From CAVZOY01 sp963777095 (lineage in GTDB: Bacteria; Actinomycetota; Actinomycetes; Mycobacteriales; Geodermatophilaceae), in the NCBI GenBank assembly GCA_963777095.1, contig CAVZOY010000002.1:496001-560000 (forward strand): DNA of 64,000 nt, in the 5' to 3' direction. Position numbers and translations under genes: made by a program. Shown here piece after piece: positions 26,545-37,391 of the stretch (its first letter is position 1; each line of letters starts with the position of its first letter). The notes under the pieces are model-generated. The model was not told the DNA's origin. It did no database searches and saw only the letters and a list, made by a program, of their open reading frames with translations.

Positions 26545-27225
26545 GTGGCCCAGCTGCTGATCGTCGAGGACGACGAACGCATCCGCACCGCGCTGATCCG
26601 CGCGCTGCGCGAGCGAGGCCACGCCGTGAGCTCGGCGGGCACCGCCATGGCCGGTCTGCGGCAGGCCGTCGACGAGCGGCCCGACCTCGTCGTCCTCGAC
26701 CTCGGGCTGCCCGACCTGGACGGCGGCGAGCTGCTGCGCATGCTGCGGGCGGTGTCGGCGGTGCCGGTCATCGTGGCGACGGCACGCGACGACGACGGCA
26801 GCGTCGTCCGTGCGCTGGACGCCGGCGCCGACGACTACGTGCTCAAGCCCTTCAGCACCGAGCAGCTCGACGCCCGCATCCGGGCGGTGCTGCGGCGCAG
26901 CGCCGCGGCCGACGGCGCTGCCGCGCCGCTGACGGTCGGCGAACTCACGGTCGACCCGCGCAGCCGGCGGGTCAGCTACGCCGGCCGCCCGGTCGAGCTC
27001 GCCCCCAAGGAGTTCGACCTGCTGGCGCACCTGGCCGCGCACGCCGGCGCGGTGGTGTCCAAGCGCGAGCTGCTCGCCGAGGTGTGGCAGCTGCCGTACG
27101 GCGGCTCCGACAAGACGGTCGACGTCCACCTGTCCTGGCTGCGCCGCAAGCTCGGGCGGACGGCGCCCAGCTGCTGCAGACTGTCCGCGGGCGTCGGCGT
27201 CCGGCTGGCCGAGCCCGAGTCGTGA
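26545..27225 (+). CDS. OmpR/PhoB-family response regulator
   Basis: 226 residues as read. Receiver domain intact: D9/D10, phospho-acceptor D52 in LVVLDLGLPDLDG, T79 and K101. The winged-helix DNA-binding domain (about 130-225) has KEFDLLAHLAAH and SDKTVDVHLSWLRRKLG. After that point the text reads GRTAPSCCRLSAGVGV; the family expects LLQTVRGVGVRL, which is present in another frame. A missing G near 27154 and an extra G near 27190 would restore it. GTGA overlap with the kinase gene. Confidence 0.88.
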   Translation: MAQLLIVEDDERIRTALIRALRERGHAVSSAGTAMAGLRQAVDERPDLVVLDLGLPDLDGGELLRMLRAVSAVPVIVATARDDDGSVVRALDAGADDYVLKPFSTEQLDARIRAVLRRSAAADGAAAPLTVGELTVDPRSRRVSYAGRPVELAPKEFDLLAHLAAHAGAVVSKRELLAEVWQLPYGGSDKTVDVHLSWLRRKLGRTAPSCCRLSAGVGVRLAEPES

Positions 27226-28473
27226 GACCCCGGATCACCCTGCTGGTCGCGGCCACGACGTCGATCGTGCTGCTGGCCTTCCTGCTGCCTGCCGCGTCCC
27301 TGGTCGCCCGGGTCGCCGAGGCCCGCGCTGTCGACACCGCGCAGGCGCAGCTGCAGTTCCTGCTGCCGTCCGTCGGCCTCGAACGGGCAGGACGAGGTCG
27401 CCGCCAACCTGGGTGGCCTCGGTGGCGGCACCGAGGTCGGCGTCCTCTGGACCGACGGGACGACGTGGCTCGGCAGCCGGGGCACGACCGTCACGCCGCC
27501 GGACAGCCCCGTCGTCGAGGAGTCCGACGACGGGCGGCGCCTGATCCAGCCGGTGGACCGCCCGGGCGGGACGGCGGTCGTCGAGGTCTTCGTGCCACGG
27601 GAGCTGCTGCGGGCCGGCGTGACCCGCACCTGGGCCGTGCTGACCGGCCTCGGGGTGGTCCTCCTGGTGCTGGCGCTGCTGATCGCCGACCGGCTGGCGC
27701 GCTCGCTCACCCGGCCGGTCACCGACCTCGCGGCCACGGCGCACCGCCTGGGCAGCGGCGACCTCTCCGCCCGGGCCACCCCGGACGGGCCGCCCGAGGT
27801 GCGCGCCGTGGGTGACGCGCTCAACCGGCTGGCCGGGCGGATCGGCGAGCTGCTGGTCGCCGAGCGCGAGGCGGCCGCCGACCTGGCGCACCGGCTGCGC
27901 ACCCCGCTGACCGCCCTCCGCCTGGACGCCGAGGGACTGGGCCCGGCCGAGCGCGAGCGGATCCTCGACGACGTCGATGCGTTGAACCGCACCGTCGACG
28001 CGGTCATCGCCGAGGCGCGGCGCCCGGTGCGCGAGGGCCTGGGCACCGGCTGCGACGCCGCGGCCGTCGTGACCGACCGCGTCGCGTTCTGGTCGGCGCT
28101 GGCCGAGGACGAGGGCCGGCCGGTGCGGTTCGGCCGGTCCGACGGGCCGCTGCCGGTGCGGGTGTCGGCCGACGACCTCGCCGCCGCGGTCGACGCCCTG
28201 CTCGGCAACGTCTTCGCGCACACCCCCGACGGCACCGGCCTGTCCGTCGACGTGCGGCCCCGGGACGGCGGCGGCGCGCTGGTCACGGTCGCCGACGCGG
28301 GTCCCGGCCTGGACGCCGCGTCCGTCGAGCGCGGCCGGAGCGGCGGCGGGTCGACCGGTCTGGGGCTCGACATCGCCCGACGCACCGCCGAGGCGTCCGG
28401 CGGTGCGCTGCAGGTGGCGTCGTCCGCCCGTGGGACGTCGGTGACCCTGGAGCTCGGTCCGCCGACGTCCTAG
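27222..28473 (+). CDS. Sensor histidine kinase (apparent frameshift)
   Basis: About 416 residues. N-terminal membrane helix (LVAATTSIVLLAFLLPAASL), extracytoplasmic sensor part of about 110 residues, second helix (GLGVVLLVLALLIAD), HAMP (DRLARSLTRPVTDLAATAHR), phospho-acceptor His at about residue 223 in DLAHRLRTPLTAL, and ATPase domain (NVFAHTP, DAGPGLD, GGGSTGLGLDIARR). One extra A near 27380 separates the first 52 residues from the rest. It pairs with the OmpR-type regulator upstream. Signal unknown. Confidence 0.87.
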
Positions 28474-28560
28474 CTCACCTGGTGAGGTCCTGGCTCACCC
28501 GACGGGTTCCTGACTCATTGTCGACGCTGAGCCAGGCCGCCCGATGATCAGGTCACCTGA
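28469..28560. repeat. Phased 20-bp repeats and palindromes between convergent genes
   Basis: The motif CCTRRCTCAY occurs at 28469, 28489 and 28509, exactly 20 bp apart. It is followed by its inverse CTGAGCCAGG (28527-28536) and a 17-nt palindrome GATCAGGTCACCTGATC (28544-28560). CTCACCTGGTGAG (28473-28485) is itself palindromic. The block fills the gap between the kinase and the amidohydrolase, which converge. It could be a terminator shared by both strands or a protein-binding array. Confidence 0.6.
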
Positions 28561-28572
28561 TCAACATCGAGT

Positions 28573-29666
28573 TCAGGCGACGACGCGGCCGCGCAGGATC
28601 ATCCGCGCCGGACGGGCGAGCACGTCGAGGTCGGCGCGGGGGTCGGCGTCGTAGACGACGACGTCGGCCGGGGCGCCCTCCTCGATGCAGGGCAGCCCGA
28701 GCCACGAGCGTGCCGCCCAGGACGCCGCGCCCAGCGCCGCCTCGCGCGGCAGTCCGGCGGCGTGCAGCGCCCGGACCTCGTCGCCGATCAGCCCGTGCGC
28801 GATCCCGCCGCCCGCGTCGGTGCCGGCGAAGACCGGCACGCCGGCGTCGTAGGCGGCTCGCACCACGGCGCCCGACGACGCGTGCAGCCGGCGCATCGTC
28901 GAGGCGTAGGTCGGGAACCGCTTCTCCCCCGCCGCGGCGAACTCCGGGAAGTGCGCGACGTTGACCAGCGTCGGGACGACGGCGGTGCCGCGGGCGGCCA
29001 TCTCGCCGATCAGCTCCTCGGTCAGCCCGGTGCCGTGCTCGATGCAGTCGATGCCGGCGCCGATCAGCGCCGGGCAGCGCGTCGGTGCCGAAGGTGTGCG
29101 CGGTGACCCGGGCGCCCTCCTCGTGCGCGGCCGCGATCGCCGCGGCCACGACGTCGGCCGGCCACTCGGGGGCCAGGTCGCCGACGCTCGCGGTCGATCC
29201 AGTCGCCGACGAGCTTGACCCAGCCGTCGCCGCGGCGGGCCTGCACCCGCACCTCGTCGGCCAGCGCCTCGGGCTCCAGCTCGATGAGCCAGATCGGGGA
29301 TGTACCGGCGGGGGGCCGCCAGGTGCCGGCCGGCGCGGATGATCCGCGGCAGGTCTGGCTCGTCGTCCAGCGCGCGGGTGTCGACCGGGGAGCCGCAGTC
29401 GCGCAGCGCCAGCACGCCGGCGGCGCGGTCGACCAGCGCCTGCTCGCGCAGCCCCGGCAGGTCGGGCACGTGCACGCCGCCGAAGCCCAGGCCGATGTGG
29501 CAGTGCGCGTCGACCAGCCCCGGCAGCAGCCAGGCGTCGCGGGCGACCGTCTCGGCGCCCGGGACCGGCTCCGCCGTCAGCAGGCCGTCGCGGACCCACA
29601 GGTCGCGGTGCTCGCCGTCGGGCAGCACCACCCCGGACAGGTGCAGCGACGGCAGCTCCGCGGCCG

Positions 29667-29670
<4 letters not shown>
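28573..29670 (-). CDS. Amidohydrolase family protein (three apparent frameshifts)
   Basis: Metal-dependent hydrolase of about 364 residues. Metal ligands lie in LVDAHCHIGLGFG, later His in VTAHTFGTDA and IEHGTGL, and Asp in VFAGTDAGGGI. Three extra bases (near 29286, 29189 and 29071) split the middle; removing them gives IELEPEALADEV, WIDRSVGDLAPEWP and TDALPALIGAGIDC. GTG 29670 overlaps the corrected ffh stop (GTGA). Members of this family act on imidazolonepropionate-like, prolidase-like or atrazine-like substrates; none can be chosen here. An amidohydrolase behind ffh is common in actinobacteria. Confidence 0.85.
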
Positions 29671-31251
<1,581 letters not shown>

Positions 31252-31337
31252 AACACGTCCTAGAAGTCAGGGGCAGCGGAGCGGGCGCGCCGCGCGCGCC
31301 ACCTGACTCCAGGGTATCCAGGCGAGCCGACGGCGCT

Positions 31338-31526
31338 TCAGGCCGCGCGCACCTGGATCGACATCGGCGAGAAGGCCACCTCGCCGATGAAGACCGCCGT
31401 GCCGCAGTCGGCGCAGGCCCACTCCGGGCACTCGCCGCCGTCGTCGGTGTGCCCGTCGACGCACGGCGGCTGCACGAACGCCCGCTCGTCGCCGCAGGCC
31501 GGGCACGGCCACTGGTGGTCGTCCAC
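31338..31526 (-). CDS. Small zinc-ribbon protein
   Basis: 62 residues from GTG 31526, which follows GGGAGGGG; an ATG further up at 31583 would add 19 unlikely residues. CPAC near the start, a middle CVDGHTDDGGECPEW and CADCG suggest a zinc-binding knuckle. Function unknown. It lies alone between glnD (upstream, 81 bp) and ffh. Confidence 0.7.
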   Translation of the reverse strand: MDDHQWPCPACGDERAFVQPPCVDGHTDDGGECPEWACADCGTAVFIGEVAFSPMSIQVRAA

Positions 31527-31607
31527 GCGGACCCCTCCCGTCAGGTGGGACCGTTCCGTCCCGATCGGGTTCCACCAGAACACGCGGTTCTGACAGAACC
31601 GCGGATC

Positions 31608-34002
31608 TCAGCCCGGCGTGTCGCCCTCGGCGCCGGCGTGCACGGGCGCCGGCACCGCGCCCGTCGCCGCCTCGACCAGTGCCCGCTCGACCCGTGCGCG
31701 CTGCGCGGCGTCCAGCGGCGTCCCGGAGGGGGCGCACACGTAGAAGGAGTCGACGGCGTCGGCCCCGAGCGTCTCCACCCGGGCGCTCGGTGACGTCGAG
31801 GCCCTCGCCGGCCAGGGCTGCGGTGAGGCGGTAGAGCAGGCCCGCCCGGTCCCCCGCCCGCACCTCGACGATGCCGGCGGCGTCGCCGCTGACCTCGGCG
31901 TCGTGCCACGAGATGCGCGGAGGCGCCGACCGGACGCCGTCCTGGCGGTAGTCGAGCTCCCGCTGACGGAGCCGGTCGGCCAGCGGGAGCGTACCGTCGA
32001 GGGCGGCGCGCACCCCATCGGCCAGGATCTGCGGCACCGGAGCCCGGCCGAACCGCGGCCGGACCGCGAAGACCGCGATCCCGCGACCGTCGGCCGACGA
32101 GACCTTGGCGGCCCGGACGTCGAGCTGGTTCAGCGCGAGCACCCCCGCGCAGAGGCTGAAGACGCCCTGGCGGTCGGGCATCCCGATCGTCACCTGCTGG
32201 CCGTCGGCGACGTCCTCGATGCCGACGGTGACCGCGCCGAGGTCGGCGTCGGGCAGCTGGGCGGTGACCTGCGGCGGGGTCGGCTCCAGCACCGGTTCCA
32301 GCACCGGCTCCTGGTCGCCGGAAGGCGCCGAGCCGAGCCGGCCCTGCACGCGGGCGACGAGCGCGGCCACGAGGTGGGCCTTCCACGGCGACCACGCCGA
32401 CGTGCTCGTCGCCGCGCCGTCGGCCTGGGCGAGTGCGTGCAGTAGCTGCAGCACCGCCGGGTCGGGGCCGATCGTCGCGGCCACGCGGTCGATCGTCGCC
32501 GGGTCGTCGATGTCGCGGCGGGTGGCGGTGTCGGGCAGCAGCAGGTGGTGGCGCACCAGCGAGGCGATGATCGCGACGTCGGCCTCGGCGAAGCCCATCC
32601 GCTGGGCGATGCGCGCGGCCACCGGTTCGCCGACGACGCTGTGGTCGCCCGGCCAGCCCTTGCCGATGTCGTGCAGCAGCGCGGCCACGAGCAGCAGGTC
32701 GGGCCGGTCGACGTCGCGGGTCAGCTCGGAGGCCGCGGCCGCCGCCTCGACGAGGTGCCGGTCGACGGTGAAGCGGTGCCACGGGTGGCGCTGCGGCAGC
32801 GACCGCACGCGCTCCCACTCGGGCAGGAGCCGGTCGAGCAGACCCTCCTGGTCGAGCTGCTCCAGGACCGTGACCGCGGGCCGGCCGCTGGCCAGCAGCC
32901 GGAGGAACGACCAGCGCACCTCCGCCGGCCACGGCTCGGGCAGGGGCGGCGAGTGCACCGCGAGCACCTTGAGCGTGTACGGGGACAGCGGGAGGTCGGC
33001 GCGTGCCGCGGCGGCCGCGGCCCGGACGAGCAACCCCGGGTCGGCGGCCGGGTGGGCATCGCGCGCCAGCACCACCTCGTCGCCCTGGCGGACGACGCCG
33101 TCGGCGAGCGGCTCGCGGCGCACCCGTCGGTAGCGGCCACGGGGCCGCCGGACGAGCGCCGCCTCGACGCGTCGCCAGGTCTCGTCGGCGACGAAGGCCA
33201 GTCGCCGGCCGGCTCTGCTGACCTCGCGGAGCAGCGCGTCCTCGTCGGCGACCCCGAGGGCCTCGGCGACCGGGCGCTGCTCCTGGCGCACGAGCACGTC
33301 GGTGGCGCGGCCGGCGCGGCGGCGCAGCTCGTCGCGGACGTCGAGGAGCAGCGCGTAGGCCTGCTCGACCTCCGTGCCCGGCTCGTCGGCCAGCTGGGCG
33401 GCCGCGACCGCGCGGAGGACCTGGCCCTCGCGCAGGCCGCCGTAGGCCTCCTTGAGGTCGGGCTCGAGGAGGAAGGCGAGCTCGCCGACCAGGCGCGCGC
33501 GGTCGCGGCGCAGGTCGCGGAGCTGCGGCAGCAGCCGCGAGGCCGACGAGCGCCAGCCGGCCAGGGTCGCCGTCCGGAGCGAGGCGGCGAGAGCGGTGTC
33601 GCCGGCGACGAGGCGGGCGTCGAGCAGGCCGAGCCCGGCCTTGACGTCGGTGCCGGCGACGCCGACCGCCTCGGTCACCGAACGCACCGAGTGGTCCAGC
33701 CGCAGGCCGGCGTCCCAGATGGGGTACCAGAGCGCGTCGGCGACCGCCGCGATCTCCGGCCGGTCCTCGTGGACGAGGACGAGGTCGAGATCGCCGTAGG
33801 GCGCGGGTTCCCGGCGGCCCAGGCTGCCCACCGCGACGAGCGCGAGGCCGTCGGTGCCGGTGCGCGGGGGCGGACCGTTCCTGCGCCGCTTCGGCGGCGG
33901 GGTGCCGGCCACGGCGTCGGCGAGGACGTCCCCCAGCCAGGTGTCGAGCGCGGCCACCCGCTCCTCGCGGGTCATCCCCGGCAGGCCCTGCAGGTCCGGC
34001 AC
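31608..34002 (-). CDS. glnD: Bifunctional uridylyl/adenylyltransferase GlnD (apparent frameshift)
   Basis: Modifies PII in response to glutamine. About 797 residues: nucleotidyltransferase domain (VGSLGRREPAPYGDLDLVLV), HD domain for removal (ALLHDIGKGWPGDHSVVGE) and two C-terminal ACT domains (GVFSLCAGVLALNQLDVRAA and DRAGLLYRLTAALAGEGLDV). One extra base at about 31788 breaks the last ACT domain; without it the end reads SARVETLGADAVDSFYV to GAEGDTPG. In actinobacteria GlnD adenylylates PII. It lies behind amt-glnB with a hairpin element in the 186-bp gap. Confidence 0.93.
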
Positions 34003-34131
34003 GTCTCCCCCTCCGTCGGTTCGAGTGTCCCGCCCCGGGAGCCGGCGCCGGCCCCTCGGAATGCCGACGGCCGGGGCGGTGGAAGGCCCACCACCCCGGC
34101 CGACGGACGTGCTCAGCAGGCCGAGCGTCCG

Positions 34132-34186
34132 GCCCTCCTGCAGGGTCCCGCCGCGAGCTTGCGAGTGGCGGGGGGCAGGAGGGTCC
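34132..34186 (-). repeat. Dispersed hairpin element, copy A
   Basis: About 55 bp directly after the glnB stop. Outer stem CCCTCCTGC with GCAGGAGGG, inner stem CCCGCC with GGCGGG, and a short loop with GAGCTTGCGA. Copies at 45301 and 50403 share the core and the position after a stop codon on the same strand. Likely a 3'-end structure or REP-like element. Confidence 0.75.
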
Positions 34187-34188
34187 TT

Positions 34189-34527
34189 TTACAGCGCGTC
34201 GTCCCCGCGCTCGCCGGTGCGGACCCGCACGATCTCGTCGATCGTGGTGACCCAGACCTTGCCGTCGCCGATCTGCCCCGTGGAGGCGGCCTCGACGATG
34301 GCGTCGACGACACGGGCGGCCTCGATCTCGCCGACCACGACCTCGATCCGCACCTTGGGCACGAAGTCCACCTGGTACTCAGCCCCGCGGTAGACCTCGG
34401 TGTGGCCCCGCTGACGGCCGAAGCCCTGGACCTCGCTCACGGTCAGACCGGCGATGCCGATCAGCTCGAGGGCGTTCTTGACGTCGTCGAGCTTGAAGGG
34501 CTTGACGATGGCGGTGATGAGCTTCAT
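34189..34527 (-). CDS. glnB: Nitrogen regulatory protein PII
   Basis: 112-residue PII signal protein binding ATP/ADP and 2-oxoglutarate. KLITAIVKPFKLDDVKNAL, the T-loop with modification site Y51 (RGHTEVYRGAEYQVDF) and the C-terminal signature GKVWVTTIDEIVRVRTGERG are intact. ATG overlaps the amt stop (ATGA). It is expected to block Amt and to be modified by the GlnD encoded next; amt-linked copies are often called glnK. Confidence 0.95.
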   Translation of the reverse strand: MKLITAIVKPFKLDDVKNALELIGIAGLTVSEVQGFGRQRGHTEVYRGAEYQVDFVPKVRIEVVVGEIEAARVVDAIVEAASTGQIGDGKVWVTTIDEIVRVRTGERGDDAL

Positions 34528-35882
34528 GCCCGGACCCCTTCCGTGGTCTTGACCGGCGTACCCACACCGGTGGCCTGCGACAGCGCGGAGCCGCTACCGC
34601 CACCGAGGCTGGTGAAGTCGTAGCCGGACTCGGCGTGCTCCACGTTGTCGATGCCGGCGACCTCGTCGGCCTCGGTGATCCGGAAGCCGATGGTCTTCTG
34701 GATGACGAAGCCGATGATGAACGTCAGCACCAGCGAGTAGACCAGCACCGCGCCGGCACCGACGGCCTGGCGCCAGAGCTGGTCGAGACCGCCACCGTAG
34801 AAGAGGCCGTCGACACCGGCGGTGGTGGCCGCCGACGCGAAGAGCCCGACGGCCAGCGTGCCCCAGAGCCCACCGACGAGGTGGACGCCGACGACGTCGA
34901 GCGAGTCGTCGTAGCCCAGCTTGTACTTCAGACCCACCGCCAGGGCGCACAGGATGCCGGCGATCGCGCCGACGAAGATGGCGCCGATCGGGGTGACCGA
35001 GGAGCAGGCCGGGGTGATGGCGACCAGGCCGGCGACGACGCCGGACGCCGCACCGAGCGAGGTGGCGTGCCCGTCGCGGATCTTCTCCGTCAGCAGCCAG
35101 CCCAGGGCCGCGGCGGCCGTGGCGACCAGCGTGGTCACGAAGACCTCGGCGGCCTGACCGTTGGCCGAGAGTGCCGAGCCGGCGTTGAAGCCGAACCAGC
35201 CGAACCACAGCAGACCCGCGCCGGCCATGACCAGCGGAAGGTTGTGCGGCCGCATCGGCTCGCGGCCGAAGCCGCGGCGCTTGCCCAGGATGATGGCCAG
35301 CGCCAGGCCCGCCGCACCGGCGTTGATGTGCACCGCGGTGCCGCCGGCGAAGTCGATGGCCAGCAGGTTGTTGGCGATCCAGCCGCCGGTCTCGGACTCC
35401 GCCCCGTTGAAGGCGAAGACCCAGTGGGCGACCGGGAAGTAGACCAGCGTCGCCCAGACGCCGGCGAAGACCATCCACGGGCCGAAGCGGGCCCGGTCGG
35501 CGATGGCGCCGGAGATCAGGGCGACGGTGATGATCGCGAACACGCCCTGGAAGCCGACGAAGGCCAGGGACGGGATCGTGAAGACCAGGTTGGTCGGTGC
35601 GAAGGCCTCCTCGAGGCCCGCGGTCCCGATGAGTGACGACAGCCCGAAGAACTCACCGGGGTTGCCCAGCAGGCCCCCGCCGATGTCGTTGCCGAAGGCG
35701 ACCGAGTAGCCGTACAGGACCCACAGGACGCTGATCAGCGCCAGGGCCCCGAAGCTCATCATCATCATGTTCAGGACGCTCTTCGCGCGGACCATGCCGC
35801 CGTAGAAGAGCGCCAGTCCGGGAGTCATCAGCAGCACCAGGGCGGCGCTGACGAGGACCCACGCGGTGTCGCCGGTGTCCAC
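34524..35882 (-). CDS. amt: Ammonium transporter
   Basis: 452-residue Amt/MEP/Rh channel with about 11 membrane helices: TPGLALFYGGMVRAKSVLNM, FAFNGAESETGGWIAN, DFAGGTAVHINAGAAGLALA, and VVGVHLVGGLWGTLAVGLFA, which contain the conserved pore residues. GTG 35882 has GGAGG at -7 and gives the family-typical start VDTGDTAWVLVSAALV. First gene of amt-glnB-glnD. Confidence 0.95.
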   Translation of the reverse strand: MDTGDTAWVLVSAALVLLMTPGLALFYGGMVRAKSVLNMMMMSFGALALISVLWVLYGYSVAFGNDIGGGLLGNPGEFFGLSSLIGTAGLEEAFAPTNLVFTIPSLAFVGFQGVFAIITVALISGAIADRARFGPWMVFAGVWATLVYFPVAHWVFAFNGAESETGGWIANNLLAIDFAGGTAVHINAGAAGLALAIILGKRRGFGREPMRPHNLPLVMAGAGLLWFGWFGFNAGSALSANGQAAEVFVTTLVATAAAALGWLLTEKIRDGHATSLGAASGVVAGLVAITPACSSVTPIGAIFVGAIAGILCALAVGLKYKLGYDDSLDVVGVHLVGGLWGTLAVGLFASAATTAGVDGLFYGGGLDQLWRQAVGAGAVLVYSLVLTFIIGFVIQKTIGFRITEADEVAGIDNVEHAESGYDFTSLGGGSGSALSQATGVGTPVKTTEGVRA

Positions 35883-36031
35883 GGCAACCTCCAGGCGGTG
35901 TCGGTGTGGCAGGGCCACGGGATCGGTCGGTGTGTTCGCCGGCTGGTCCCGGAAGGCGGGGCCGGCGCCCCCCTGTGCGGGACGCGGCGTTCACGGTGCC
36001 GTCCGCGTGTTTCTGCCGGCGACGTCCGCAC

Positions 36032-36047
36032 GTTTCGGTGCGGTGAA
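36032..36047 (-). promoter_or_regulatory. Candidate GlnR binding site upstream of amt
   Basis: On the minus strand TTCAC-N6-GAAAC matches 9 of 10 positions of the GlnR half-site pair GTNAC-N6-GAAAC. A second GAAAC lies 23 bp further on (36009-36013 on the plus strand as GTTTC), close to the 22-bp period of GlnR sites, but its partner is poor. GlnR control of amt-glnB-glnD is the rule in actinobacteria. Confidence 0.35.
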
Positions 36048-36160
36048 CTCCCGTGCGCGTGTCCCGCCATCGCGTTGCGGCCGTGTTGCGCCGGCCCGCT
36101 GCGATGACCGTCGTCACATCCCGCGCTCACGATGGGCGACCAACTGCCAGAGATGTGCAG

Positions 36161-36177
36161 TTGCAACTCGTATGCAA
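36161..36177 (+). promoter_or_regulatory. Nur-like operator of the nickel/cobalt transporter
   Basis: TTGCAA-CTCGT-ATGCAA is an inverted repeat fitting the Nur box (tTGCaa-N5-ttGCAA), recognised in Streptomyces by the nickel-sensing Fur-family repressor. It lies about 60 bp before the transporter start, where a repressor would block the promoter. No nur gene is in the window. Confidence 0.6.
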
Positions 36178-36235
36178 TAAGGTTTCCGATGGTCAGACCA
36201 CGGACGACGACGTCCCCACTCCTCCGGAGGCCTTC

Positions 36236-37372
36236 GTGCACATGCCCGCCGTGTCGGCTCCGCTGCGCATCCCCGTGCGCCGTCGCCGGGCGGGCAGCGC
36301 CTTCAGTCCCCGCGAGTGGCGCTCGATCGGCGCGATGAGCGCCTTCGTGGTCCTCCTGCACGTCGTCGGCTGGGGTGTCCTGGTCTTCGCCGTCGCCCCG
36401 GCCGAATACCAGCTGGGCAGCACCGGCGTCCTCGGGGTCGGGGTGGGCCTGACCGCCTACATGCTCGGTGTGCGGCACGCGTTCGACGCCGACCACATCG
36501 CCTCGATCGACAACACCACCCGCAAGCTGGTCGCCGAGGGCAAGCCCGCCGTCAGTACCGGTTTCTGGTTCTCCCTCGGCCACTCGTCGGTCGTCTTCTT
36601 CGCCAGCCTGCTGCTGGTCGCCGGCGTCCGGTCGGTCGCCGGCGTCGTCCAGGACGAGAACTCCTCGGTGAGCCAGACGCTCGGCCTGGTCGGCACGCTG
36701 GTCGCGGGCACGTTCCTGCTGCTCATCGGCGTGATGAACCTGAGCTCGGCCGTGGGCATCGCCAAGGTCTTCCGGCGCATGCGCACCGGGCACTACGACG
36801 AGGCCGAGCTCGAGCACCACCTGCACAACCGTGGCTTCCTCGCCCGGCTGCTCGGCCGGGTCACCCGCCGGGTCAGCAAGCCGTGGCACCTCTACCCGGT
36901 CGGCCTGCTCATGGGCCTGGGCTTCGACACCGCCACGCAGGTCGCGCTGCTCGTGCTGGCCGCCGGCTCCGCCGCGTTCGTGCTGCCCTGGTACGCGATC
37001 CTCGTGCTGCCGGTGCTGTTCGCCGCCGGGATGAGTCTCTTCGACACGGCCGACGGCGTCCTGATGACCCGTGCCTACGGCTGGGCCTTCGTCAAGCCGG
37101 TGCGCAAGGTCTTCTACAACCTGACGATCACCGTGCTGTCGGTCACCGTCGCGCTGGTCATCGGCGCGCTCGTGCTCGTCGGCCTGCTGGTCGAGCGGCT
37201 CTCGATCGAGGCGGGCCCGCTGGCGTGGCTGGCCTCGCTCGACCTGGGGTTCGTCGGCTTCGCCATCGTCGGGCTGTTCGTCGTCACCTGGGCGCTCGCG
37301 GTGGCGGTCTGGCGCCTGGGCCGCATCGAGGAGAAGTGGTCGGACGTCGTGCCGACCGCCGACGCCGCCTGA
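36236..37372 (+). CDS. Nickel/cobalt permease, NiCoT family
   Basis: 378-residue membrane protein with about 8 helices. The NiCoT signature RHAFDADHIASIDNTTRK holds the HX4DH metal motif; further family motifs are WFSLGHSSVV, LGFDTATQVALL and AAGMSLFDTADG. GTG 36236 has GGAGG at -5; ATG 36242 two codons later is equally possible. Imports Ni2+ or Co2+, which may serve urease, hydrogenase or cobalamin; the upstream Nur-like box argues for nickel. Confidence 0.9.
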   Translation: MHMPAVSAPLRIPVRRRRAGSAFSPREWRSIGAMSAFVVLLHVVGWGVLVFAVAPAEYQLGSTGVLGVGVGLTAYMLGVRHAFDADHIASIDNTTRKLVAEGKPAVSTGFWFSLGHSSVVFFASLLLVAGVRSVAGVVQDENSSVSQTLGLVGTLVAGTFLLLIGVMNLSSAVGIAKVFRRMRTGHYDEAELEHHLHNRGFLARLLGRVTRRVSKPWHLYPVGLLMGLGFDTATQVALLVLAAGSAAFVLPWYAILVLPVLFAAGMSLFDTADGVLMTRAYGWAFVKPVRKVFYNLTITVLSVTVALVIGALVLVGLLVERLSIEAGPLAWLASLDLGFVGFAIVGLFVVTWALAVAVWRLGRIEEKWSDVVPTADAA

Positions 37373-37391
37373 CCCCTAAGCTGCCGCTCCC

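Larger units (their letters stand above)
35883..36235. promoter_or_regulatory. Divergent control region between amt and the nickel transporter
   Basis: 353 bp without a gene. It holds a candidate GlnR site on the amt side and a Nur-like palindrome on the transporter side (see separate entries). Bases 36160-36190 are locally AT-rich, as expected for the transporter promoter. Otherwise nothing recognisable. Confidence 0.55.

Noticed and set aside
34132..34186. Canonical rho-independent terminator for glnB
   Set aside because: The T-run lies on the wrong side for minus-strand transcription. The structure recurs elsewhere with the same core, so I list it as a dispersed element, although termination remains possible.
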